Assembly (NCBI GenBank): GCA_913054485.1
Contig: CAJXHQ010000199.1
Coordinates: 1-6,209 of the forward strand
DNA: 6,209 nt
Direction of reading: 5' to 3'
Origin: an uncultured Paracoccaceae bacterium
GTDB taxonomy: Bacteria > Pseudomonadota > Alphaproteobacteria > Rhodobacterales > Rhodobacteraceae
Shown: positions 1 through 4,865 of the stretch, piece after piece
How the letters are laid out: each line of letters opens with the position of its first letter
Position numbering within the stretch: position 1 is the stretch's first letter
Made by a program: the position numbers and the translations under genes
The notes under the pieces: model-generated
What the model was told of the DNA's origin: nothing
Database searches by the model: none
Seen by the model: the letters and a program-made list of their open reading frames with translations, nothing else

Positions 1-24
1 GGGATATTTCCATCCAAATGAAAA
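1..24 (+). repeat. Gene-end motif copy 1 (TATTT-N8-ATGAAAA), cut by window edge
   Basis: The first bases hold GGGATATTT followed eight bases after TATTT by ATGAAAA (5-9 and 18-24). The same layout, TATTT-N8-ATGAAAA, recurs at 3719-3738 behind a GC-rich hairpin. Here the hairpin would lie to the left of the window. From memory, sequences of this kind are common at gene ends in Rhodobacteraceae. The likely reading is the 3' end and terminator region of the unseen gene left of surE, often serS in alphaproteobacteria. The match between the two copies is seen directly; the role is inferred. Confidence 0.45.
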
Positions 25-52
25 GGATCCAGCGCCCCGGTGCCGGCACGGG

Positions 53-72
53 GGACACAATGCGGACACAAT
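53..72. repeat. Direct repeat GGACACAAT x2, 11-bp period
   Basis: GGACACAAT occurs at 53-61 and exactly again at 64-72, about one helical turn apart and roughly 110 bases before surE. Such spacing places both copies on the same DNA face and could be a regulator site for the surE promoter. A chance slippage duplication is equally possible. I see no convincing -35/-10 pair in 1-179. The least bad candidate is TTGCCC (108-113) with TATTCA (130-135), 16 bases apart, which is weak. Confidence 0.4.
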
Positions 73-141
73 ACGCGCGTCTGTGCGCAACGCAGGCCTG
101 TGATACTTGCCCGCAGCCGTGCCGCGGCCTATTCAGAGCGA

Positions 142-155
142 AACCCGAAAGGGTT
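142..155 (+). other. Small leader hairpin with GAAA tetraloop before surE
   Basis: AACCC (142-146) pairs perfectly with GGGTT (151-155) around the loop GAAA (147-150), a GNRA tetraloop closed by C-G. It ends 24 bases before the surE ATG, so it would lie in the mRNA leader if transcription starts upstream. CCCG (144-147) could alternatively pair with CGGG (162-165). A purine-rich stretch, AAAAGGGCGGA (167-177), follows and is the only ribosome-binding candidate. Any regulatory effect is speculative. Confidence 0.35.
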
Positions 156-179
156 ATCTGACGGGCAAAAGGGCGGAAC

Positions 180-962
180 ATGCGCATCCTGATCACCAAT
201 GACGACGGCATCAGCGCTCCGGGGCTGAAGGTGCTGGAAGATATTGCAACCGAGCTTGCCGGCCCCAAGGGTGAAGTCTGGGTTGTGGCACCCGCCTTTG
301 AGCAATCCGGCGTTGGCCATTGCATCAGCTACACCAAGCCGACCATGATGTCGCGCCTCGGCGCGCGCCGCTGGGCCGCAGAGGGCTCTCCGGCCGATTG
401 CGTTCTGGCAGGGCTGCATGTGGTGATGGAGGAGGCCCCGGACCTGGTTCTGTCGGGGGTCAACCGCGGCAACAACTCGGCCGAGAATGCGCTTTATTCC
501 GGCACCCTTGGTGCGGCAATGGAAGCCGCGCTGCAGGGTATTCCGGCGATGGCGCTGAGCCAGTATTTCGGCCCGGGCAACAAGGACAGCGACACCCCCT
601 TTGAAGCCGCCGCAGTGCATGGCGCGGCGCTGGTGCGCAAAATCCTGAACACCATGCCGCAGGATCAGGACGACTACCGGCTGTTCTACAACATTAACTT
701 CCCGCCGGTGCTGGCGGATGCGGTGAAGGGCGTGCGTGCCGCCACGCAAGGGTTCCGCCCCGGTACCGGCTTTCATGCCGAACCCAAAATCTCCCCGGCG
801 GGGCGGCAGTACCTCTGGATTCTCGGCGGCGATCAGCGCCGCCCGACGACACCCGGATCCGACGCGGCAGTGAACCTGGAGGGCTATATCTCGGTCACGC
901 CGATGCGCGCCGATCTCACGGATCATGCGGCTCTCGCGGCGTTGAAAGGCCTCGAAGAATGA
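180..962 (+). CDS. surE: SurE, 5'/3'-nucleotidase (survival protein)
   Basis: This encodes a 260-residue SurE, a metal-dependent cytosolic phosphatase that removes phosphate from nucleoside 5'- and 3'-monophosphates; some members also act on short polyphosphate. The N-terminal RILITNDDG signature supplies the metal-binding Asp8 and Asp9. Ser43 in EQSG, the GSPADCV block (69-75), Asn95 in SGVNRGNN (92-99) and YSGTLGAA (106-113) complete the SurE active-site set, so the enzyme looks functional. Length is normal for the family. The ATG at 180 starts the conserved fold within one residue, and only a loose purine-rich site (AAGGGCGGA) precedes it. The TGA overlaps the pcm start as ATGA, so the two genes are translationally coupled. 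The surE-pcm pairing is widespread in proteobacteria and tied to stationary-phase survival. Confidence 0.97.
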   Translation: MRILITNDDGISAPGLKVLEDIATELAGPKGEVWVVAPAFEQSGVGHCISYTKPTMMSRLGARRWAAEGSPADCVLAGLHVVMEEAPDLVLSGVNRGNNSAENALYSGTLGAAMEAALQGIPAMALSQYFGPGNKDSDTPFEAAAVHGAALVRKILNTMPQDQDDYRLFYNINFPPVLADAVKGVRAATQGFRPGTGFHAEPKISPAGRQYLWILGGDQRRPTTPGSDAAVNLEGYISVTPMRADLTDHAALAALKGLEE

Positions 963-1615
963 CCGCGGCCACCGGACCGTCGCCGGAAACCAAGATGCAG
1001 TTCCTCTATGCGCTGCGCTCCAAGGGGGTGACGGATGCGGCGGTTCTGGAGGCCATGGAGGCGGTAGACCGCGGCCCCTTCGTGCGCGGTATTTTCAGTG
1101 AGCGCGCCTATGACGACACGCCATTGCCGATTTCCTGCGGGCAGACCATCTCGCAGCCCTCGGTTGTCGGGCTGATGACCCAGGCTCTGCAGGCCGGCCC
1201 CCGCGATACGGTGCTGGAAGTGGGCACCGGGTCAGGCTACCAGGCGGCGATCCTCTCCAAACTGGCGCGCCGGGTCTATACTATCGACCGCCACGCCCGG
1301 CTGGTGCGCGAGGCGCGCGAGACCTTCAACGCCCTGCACCTCGCCAATATCACCTCGCTGGTGGGCGACGGCAGTTTCGGCCTGCCGGATCAGGCGCCGT
1401 TCGACCGGATCATCGTCACCGCCGCCGCCGAGGACCCGCCCGGCCCCCTCTTGGCGCAGCTGAAACCCGGCGGTATCATGGTGGTGCCGGTGGGCCAGTC
1501 GGACACGGTGCAGACCCTGATCCGCGTCCGCAAGACTGAAACCGGCCTTGAATATGACGAATTGCGCCCGGTTCGCTTCGTTCCGCTTCTTGAGGGACTG
1601 GGTAAAGACACCTAG
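959..1615 (+). CDS. pcm: Protein-L-isoaspartate O-methyltransferase
   Basis: The 218-residue product is a SAM-dependent PIMT that methylates isoaspartyl residues in aged proteins and so starts their conversion back to aspartate. The family block GQTISQP (61-67) carries the active-site Ser65. SAM-binding motif I is [10 protein letters not shown] (85-94), followed by the acidic strand end YTID and the later FDRIIVTAA strand. The C-terminal RFVPL signature (206-210) is present. Length is typical. Translation starts in the ATGA overlap with surE; AAGG (944-947) is the only weak ribosome site, so re-initiation after surE is likely. No terminator with a T-run follows the TAG; the next gene lies 95 bases on, so read-through into nlpD is possible. 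The protein is expected in the cytosol. Confidence 0.97.
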   Translation: MTAATGPSPETKMQFLYALRSKGVTDAAVLEAMEAVDRGPFVRGIFSERAYDDTPLPISCGQTISQPSVVGLMTQALQAGPRDTVLEVGTGSGYQAAILSKLARRVYTIDRHARLVREARETFNALHLANITSLVGDGSFGLPDQAPFDRIIVTAAAEDPPGPLLAQLKPGGIMVVPVGQSDTVQTLIRVRKTETGLEYDELRPVRFVPLLEGLGKDT

Positions 1616-1634
1616 ATTAGGCCCGGAGAGTATT

Positions 1635-1660
1635 CGGGCATGCAGTTATTGATATGCCCG
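1635..1660. repeat. Inverted repeat CGGGCAT-N12-ATGCCCG in pcm-nlpD gap
   Basis: CGGGCAT (1635-1641) is perfectly complementary to ATGCCCG (1654-1660) across a 12-base AT-richer spacer. GCCCG at 1621-1625 can instead pair with CGGGC at 1635-1639, so two exclusive foldings are available. No T-run follows, so this is not a standard terminator. It could be a protein-binding operator for an nlpD promoter, or a structure that tunes read-through from pcm. The rest of the 95-base gap shows no clear promoter. Confidence 0.4.
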
Positions 1661-1698
1661 GCGCAGCCATCCCCGGCAAACAGGGGAGAGCGCCCATT

Positions 1699-1704
1699 GA
1701 GGAG
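1699..1704 (+). promoter_or_regulatory. Ribosome binding site that fixes the nlpD start
   Basis: GAGGAG ends six bases before the ATG at 1711, an excellent Shine-Dalgarno match and distance. The frame is open further upstream to an ATG at 1654, but that codon lies in the inverted repeat, has no such site, and would put 19 polar residues before the lipoprotein signal. Confidence 0.85.
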
Positions 1705-1710
1705 AGCGAG

Positions 1711-2967
1711 ATGACAGTGACCTCCCGCATGACCCGCCGTTCGCGCGGTGCCCGGCTGCTGGCCGGGCTGCCGCTGCTGGCAGTGCTGGCTGCCTGCGAA
1801 GACGGGCTGGATTATGACCTGCGCGGCACCTTCGGCGGCAACAGCACCGCTGCCGCTGCGCAGGCGGCCACAACCGTGACCCGCCCGGCCACCGACAACC
1901 GCGGGCTTATCACCTATCCAACCTACCAGGTCGCGGTCGCAAACCGCGGCGATAAGGTTTCTGATGTGGCCGCGCGCATCGGCCTGCCTGCCGAAGAAGT
2001 CGCCCGGTTCAACGGCGTTCAGCCCGGCGACCGGCTGCGGGAGGGTGAAGTGCTGGTGCTGCCGCGCCGCGCGCCGGACACGGTGGCTTCGGCCGCCTCG
2101 ACCCCCGGATCCGTCGATATTGAGGCGCTGGCCGGCTCCGCGATCGAGAATTCGCCCGCCAGTTCGCCCAACCCGGGCTCCGTGACCACAACCGAGCTGC
2201 AGCCTGCCCCCAAGCCGCAGGTGATTCAGCCCGCCCAGGTGCAGGACGGACCGGAGCCGCTGCGCCACAAGGTGAAACGCGGCGAGACCGCCTATACCGT
2301 GTCCCGCCTCTACCAGGTGCCGGTGAAGTCCCTGGCCGAATGGAATGGACTGGGCAGCGATTTTGCGATCCGCGAAGGCCAATACCTGCTGATCCCGCTG
2401 AAGGGCGCCCCGGCTCCGGCCGCGGCCGCGCCGAGCGCGGCGCCGGTTGCCGCAGCTGCCCCCGCGGCCTCGGCCATCACCGCGCCTGGCGAAGGCAGCC
2501 CGACCCCGGTGCCCCCCAGCGCCTCGGCGCCGCTGCCGGATGAGAAGGTGGCCCCTGCCGCCGAAGCCCAGACCGGCCTGCCCACCGTGGATGTCCCCGA
2601 ACCCACCCGCGCCAGCGCGGCCGCTATGTCCTACCCGGTCAGCGGCAAGATCCTGCGCACCTACAAGAAGGGTAAGAACGAGGGCATTGATATCGCGGCT
2701 GACGCAGGCGCGCCGGTCAAGGCCGCCGAAGGCGGCACGGTGGCGGCAATCACCGCGGACGCCAACAAAGTGCCAATCATCGTGGTGCGCCACGATTCGA
2801 AGCTGCTGACTGTCTATGCCAACGTTGACCAGATCACGGTGAACAAAGGCGACAAGGTGAAGCGCGGCCAGAAGATCGCCCAGGTCCGCGATGGCAGCAC
2901 CCCCTACCTGCACTTCGAGGTACGCGACGGTTTTGAGTCCGTCGACCCCCTGCCCTATCTGCAGTAG
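1711..2967 (+). CDS. nlpD: NlpD-like lipoprotein: two LysM domains, degenerate LytM (M23) domain
   Basis: This is a 418-residue envelope lipoprotein. A basic N-terminus and a hydrophobic stretch (about 15-28) end in the lipobox LAAC with Cys29 as the lipidated residue. Two peptidoglycan-binding LysM domains follow at about 71-119 and 184-231. An Ala/Pro-rich linker (232-305) leads to a C-terminal LytM/M23 fold (307-418) with the family endings YLHFEVRDG and VDPLPYL. The zinc and catalytic histidines are gone: HxxxD reads N323-EGI-D327, the YAH position is Asn371, and HxH reads Tyr399-Leu-His401. Only Asp327 and His401 remain, so hydrolysis is very unlikely. E. coli NlpD and EnvC are likewise inactive and act by switching on amidases; that role is inferred here. 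Gene order after surE-pcm supports the name. An NlpD paralogue or a DipM-like divisome factor is the main alternative. Confidence 0.9.
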   Translation: MTVTSRMTRRSRGARLLAGLPLLAVLAACEDGLDYDLRGTFGGNSTAAAAQAATTVTRPATDNRGLITYPTYQVAVANRGDKVSDVAARIGLPAEEVARFNGVQPGDRLREGEVLVLPRRAPDTVASAASTPGSVDIEALAGSAIENSPASSPNPGSVTTTELQPAPKPQVIQPAQVQDGPEPLRHKVKRGETAYTVSRLYQVPVKSLAEWNGLGSDFAIREGQYLLIPLKGAPAPAAAAPSAAPVAAAAPAASAITAPGEGSPTPVPPSASAPLPDEKVAPAAEAQTGLPTVDVPEPTRASAAAMSYPVSGKILRTYKKGKNEGIDIAADAGAPVKAAEGGTVAAITADANKVPIIVVRHDSKLLTVYANVDQITVNKGDKVKRGQKIAQVRDGSTPYLHFEVRDGFESVDPLPYLQ

Positions 2968-2976
2968 CCCTGCCCT

Positions 2977-2997
2977 GCCGGGCAATTGCCGCCCGGC
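2977..2997 (+). other. Hairpin without T-run after nlpD
   Basis: GCCGGGC (2977-2983) pairs with GCCCGGC (2991-2997) around a seven-base loop. The core GGCAATTGCC (2981-2990) is itself a palindrome. It begins nine bases past the nlpD TAG. No T-run follows, so it may protect the mRNA 3' end or assist the true terminator just downstream. Confidence 0.4.
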
Positions 2998-3010
2998 TGA
3001 TTGAGAACCC

Positions 3011-3042
3011 GCTGCGCCCCTATGGCGCAGCTTTTTCCTTTT
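3011..3042 (+). terminator. Intrinsic terminator after nlpD
   Basis: GCTGCGCC (3011-3018) pairs perfectly with GGCGCAGC (3024-3031) around a five-base loop and runs straight into TTTTTCCTTTT (3032-3042). This is a textbook rho-independent terminator for the surE-pcm-nlpD transcript. Its T-run abuts the ribosome site of the next gene. Confidence 0.85.
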
Positions 3043-3046
3043 GGAG
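3043..3046 (+). promoter_or_regulatory. Ribosome binding site supporting the TTG start of the LysE-family gene
   Basis: GGAG at 3043-3046 lies seven bases before TTG (3054-3056), a good site at a good distance, and there is no in-frame ATG at the matching protein start. It begins on the base after the terminator T-run. Confidence 0.7.
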
Positions 3047-3053
3047 CATTCCT

Positions 3054-3677
3054 TTGGATCATTTTCTATTTTTGAGTTTTCTCACCGCGACGCTGATCAT
3101 CGTTGTTACCCCTGGCCCTTCGGTGGCGCTGGCCTGTGCCCAGGCGGTCCGCTTCGGCCCCCGTGCCGCTGTCACGACGGTGGCAGGTGATGCTCTGGGC
3201 ACCGTGCTGCATATCCTGATCGCAACGGCGAGCCTGAAAACCCTGATCAGCCTCGCCGGATCCATCTTGCCTGTGCTGCAGATCGCTGGCGGCTGTTTCG
3301 TGATCTGGATGGCGGTGAAATCCCTGCTGGCGGCCCGCGCCCCGTCTGAAGCCATTCCGCACACCCCGCCGCGGGCCACGTTCTGGGCCGGCTTCTTCGC
3401 CTGCGCCACCAATCCGAAGGCCATTGTCTTCTTTGTGGCGCTGTTCCCCGGCTTCATATCGGCCGGGCACAGCATAGCTCTGCAATCGCTGGTCTATGGC
3501 GCGGTTTTTGTAGCGCTGGATGCCGCCTTTATCCTCGGCTATGCGCTGGCGGCCATGCATGCTTTCAACCGCACGCTGTCTCCTCGCCTGTCCATCGAAG
3601 CGCTGAGCGGACTGGGGCTGTTCGGCGTAGGCGCGCTGCTGGTGGTCAAAGGATACCGGGCGCTGCCTGAGGCCTGA
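3054..3677 (+). CDS. LysE/RhtB-family amino-acid exporter
   Basis: The 207-residue protein is an inner-membrane exporter of the LysE/RhtB superfamily, which pumps amino acids or related small compounds out of the cell; the substrate cannot be told from sequence. The first helix carries the hallmark TPGPS (19-23). The loop with Gly45-Asp46 and Gly49 follows, then helices around 50-70 and 72-93, a short cytosolic loop, and the second hallmark NPKA (120-123) leading into IVFFVALFPGF. Two more helices lie at about 145-167 and 182-202. Length is typical. The TTG start is chosen because it has a good ribosome site and gives the usual short N-terminus. The gene sits directly behind an intrinsic terminator with no clear promoter of its own, so expression is probably low or depends on read-through. 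It is not a usual member of the surE-pcm-nlpD block and looks like a local insertion. Confidence 0.9.
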   Translation: MDHFLFLSFLTATLIIVVTPGPSVALACAQAVRFGPRAAVTTVAGDALGTVLHILIATASLKTLISLAGSILPVLQIAGGCFVIWMAVKSLLAARAPSEAIPHTPPRATFWAGFFACATNPKAIVFFVALFPGFISAGHSIALQSLVYGAVFVALDAAFILGYALAAMHAFNRTLSPRLSIEALSGLGLFGVGALLVVKGYRALPEA

Positions 3678-3696
3678 ACACCGCAAACGGCGCTGG

Positions 3697-3738
3697 CCCG
3701 CCGTGCCTCCGGCGGGAGTATTTGGGAAAAGATGAAAA
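3697..3738 (+). terminator. Hairpin plus gene-end motif copy 2, downstream of the LysE-family gene
   Basis: CCCGCCG (3697-3703) pairs with CGGCGGG (3710-3716) around a six-base loop and is followed by AGTATTTG, a short T-run. TATTT (3719-3723), eight bases, then ATGAAAA (3732-3738) repeats the layout seen at 5-24. On the + strand it is a moderate terminator for the exporter gene. Read on the minus strand, the same motif gives TTTTCATCTTTT and can serve as the T-run for the convergent ATPase gene. Confidence 0.6.
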
Positions 3739-3809
3739 CCGGGTGCCGGCAACACTCTGAGCGCGCCTTGTCCGGGTAGGGCGCCGGGGCAGGCCGGGCC
3801 GCACCCGGT
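3738..3809 (-). terminator. Long-stem structure downstream of the ATPase gene, probable minus-strand terminator
   Basis: ACCGGGTGC (3738-3746) is perfectly complementary to GCACCCGGT (3801-3809). CGGC (3747-3750) pairs further with GCCG (3793-3796), and an inner hairpin GCGCC/GGCGC (3763-3767, 3780-3784) fills the middle. On the minus strand the closing arm runs into TTTTCATCTTTTCCC, so the element resembles an oversized intrinsic terminator 16 bases past the ATPase stop. The long internal distance is unusual; a structured RNA tail is the alternative. Confidence 0.5.
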
Positions 3810-3825
3810 GATGGCCCAAGCCGCC

Positions 3826-4668
3826 TCAGCCCAGCGCAACCCCGTGGCGGCCCGCAAGATCCGTGAAGAATTGCCAGGCAACCCGGCCCGATCGCGCGCC
3901 GCGGGTAGCCTGCCACTCGATAGCCTCGGCGCGCAGAGTGTCCGCATCCACGCCGACGCCATAGGCCGCGCAATAGCCTTCGATCATCGCCAGGTATTCG
4001 TCCTGATCGCAAGGGTGGAAGCCCAGCCAGAGGCCGAACCGGTCACTAAGAGAGACCTTCTCCTCCACCGCCTCGGAGGGGTTGATGGCGCTGGAGCGCT
4101 CGTTCTCGATCATATCGCGCGGCATCAGGTGGCGGCGGTTGGAGGTGGCATAAAAGACCACGTTTTCCGGCCGCCCCTCGATACCGCCGTCCAATACTGC
4201 CTTCAGGCTCTTGTAGTGCTGGTCGTCGTGGCTGAAGGAGAGATCGTCGCAGAACAGGATGAAGCGTTCCTCCGAGCTGCGCAGGTGATTGAGCAGCCGC
4301 GCGACAGAAGGCAGGTCCTCGCGCTGCAGCTCCACCAGTTTCAACGCCGGATACTCAGCGGCCAGCGTGCCGTGAATCGCCTTCACCAGAGAGGATTTCC
4401 CCATGCCGCGCGCACCCCACAGCAAAGCGTTGTTCGCCGCATGGCCGGCAGCAAAACGGCGGGTATTGTCCAGAAGCGTATCACGGGAGCGGTCGATGCC
4501 CACCAGCAGATCCAGATCGACCCGGCTCACATCTGCCACGGGTACAAGCCGGTCCGGCTCCACATGCCAGACAAAGGCCGGCGCCTCGGAGAACTCAGGG
4601 GCCGCCAGCGGCGCGGGCGCCATCCGTTCCAGTGCCTCGGCGATGCGGGTCAATGCGTCCTGATCCAT
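3826..4668 (-). CDS. DUF815/COG2607 P-loop (AAA+) ATPase
   Basis: The 280-residue protein is a soluble AAA+-type ATPase of the DUF815 (COG2607) family, whose function is not established. Walker A is GARGMGKSS (85-93), Walker B is FILFCDD (136-142), and YATSNRRH (173-180) is the sensor-1 region. Family blocks SDRFGLWLGF (208-217) and GARSGRVAWQF (257-267) follow; the latter carries the arginines expected of a sensor-2-like region. The start at 4668 is chosen because GGAG (4674-4677 on this strand) lies five bases upstream and the protein then begins with a typical amphipathic helix. The frame stays open to 4737, but those 23 residues are basic and unlike the family. As I recall, this gene often follows nlpD and precedes yajC in alphaproteobacteria. 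Here it is inverted and faces the exporter gene. Confidence 0.88.
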   Translation of the reverse strand: MDQDALTRIAEALERMAPAPLAAPEFSEAPAFVWHVEPDRLVPVADVSRVDLDLLVGIDRSRDTLLDNTRRFAAGHAANNALLWGARGMGKSSLVKAIHGTLAAEYPALKLVELQREDLPSVARLLNHLRSSEERFILFCDDLSFSHDDQHYKSLKAVLDGGIEGRPENVVFYATSNRRHLMPRDMIENERSSAINPSEAVEEKVSLSDRFGLWLGFHPCDQDEYLAMIEGYCAAYGVGVDADTLRAEAIEWQATRGARSGRVAWQFFTDLAGRHGVALG

Positions 4669-4673
4669 GGGGG

Positions 4674-4677
4674 CTCC
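4674..4677 (-). promoter_or_regulatory. Ribosome binding site that decides the ATPase start
   Basis: On the minus strand GGAG is followed by five C residues and the ATG at 4668-4666. This favours a 280-residue product over a start 69 bases further upstream at 4737, which has no comparable site. Confidence 0.65.
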
Positions 4678-4735
4678 GTCCAGTTTGTTGCGGCCAGAAA
4701 CCATGTTCGGCCGCCCGCCGCAAGCGCGACGCGCC

Positions 4736-4757
4736 AAGGCCCTTAAGAAAGGGCCTT
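4736..4757. repeat. Perfect 9-bp inverted repeat upstream of the ATPase gene
   Basis: AAGGCCCTT (4736-4744) pairs with AAGGGCCTT (4749-4757) around AAGA. It overlaps the candidate -10 and start point of the ATPase promoter, so if that promoter is right the full hairpin is never transcribed and an operator role is more likely. If transcripts begin further upstream it would form a stable leader hairpin. Confidence 0.45.
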
Positions 4758-4783
4758 TATCGCCTTACTCAAGGCGCTTGCAA
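4756..4783 (-). promoter_or_regulatory. Candidate promoter of the ATPase gene
   Basis: On the minus strand TTGCAA (4783-4778) and GATAAA (4761-4756) are 16 bases apart. Each matches the sigma-70 consensus at four of six positions. The -35 hexamer is the centre of a 16-base perfect palindrome. The region lies between the tatC terminator and the ATPase start, where a promoter is required if the terminator is efficient. Confidence 0.35.
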
Positions 4784-4788
4784 GCGCC
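4773..4788. promoter_or_regulatory. 16-bp perfect palindrome, possible operator
   Basis: GGCGCTTGCAAGCGCC is a gapless palindrome covering the candidate -35 of the ATPase promoter. Its left half also pairs with CGCCTT (4761-4766) through AAGGCG (4771-4776), giving two exclusive foldings. A dimeric repressor site is the simplest reading; the regulator is unknown. Confidence 0.45.
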
Positions 4789-4809
4789 CTGCCGCAAAGG
4801 CCAGGTCAC

Positions 4810-4842
4810 AAAAAAAGCGCCCCGGTTTCCCGGAGCGCTTTT
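4810..4842 (-). terminator. Intrinsic terminator of the tat operon
   Basis: On the minus strand, AAAAGCGC and CCGG (4842-4835 and 4833-4830) pair with CCGG and GCGCTTTT (4825-4822 and 4820-4813) around a four-base loop with a single mismatch, followed by seven T residues (4816-4810, partly within the stem). TCAC (4806-4809) and GTGA (4843-4846) extend the pairing outside. It starts 23 bases past the tatC stop. The + strand side has only TTTT then GTGATTT, so it is mainly a minus-strand terminator. Confidence 0.85.
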
Positions 4843-4865
4843 GTGATTTCTGATGGGTGAGCGGC

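Noticed and set aside
35..53. CCCCG/CGGGG hairpin as a terminator of the upstream gene
   Set aside because: It has only five pairs with a nine-base loop and no T-run follows.
129..926. Minus-strand open frame of 265 residues opposite surE
   Set aside because: It is the antisense of a well-conserved SurE with all active-site motifs.
1654..1710. Earlier ATG for nlpD adding 19 residues
   Set aside because: It has no ribosome site, lies within the inverted repeat, and would bury the lipoprotein signal behind a polar extension.
2677..2913. Active M23 zinc endopeptidase
   Set aside because: Three of the four conserved active-site histidines are replaced, so a catalytic annotation is not supported.
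1612..2985. Minus-strand open frame of 457 residues opposite nlpD, longer than nlpD itself
   Set aside because: It mirrors the nlpD frame, is Gly/Arg/His-rich with no recognisable domain, and nlpD has a lipobox, LysM and LytM domains and a strong ribosome site. GC-rich codon bias creates such antisense frames.
3066..3962. Minus-strand open frame of 298 residues across the exporter gene and intergenic structure
   Set aside because: It overlaps a clear LysE-family gene, the terminators and the 3' end of the ATPase, and has no family features.
4669..4737. Earlier start for the ATPase adding 23 residues
   Set aside because: The extension is basic and unlike the family, and the ATG at 4668 has a good ribosome site.
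3808..4746. Plus-strand open frame of 312 residues opposite the ATPase gene
   Set aside because: The opposite strand has clear Walker A and B motifs and a ribosome site; this frame has nothing recognisable.
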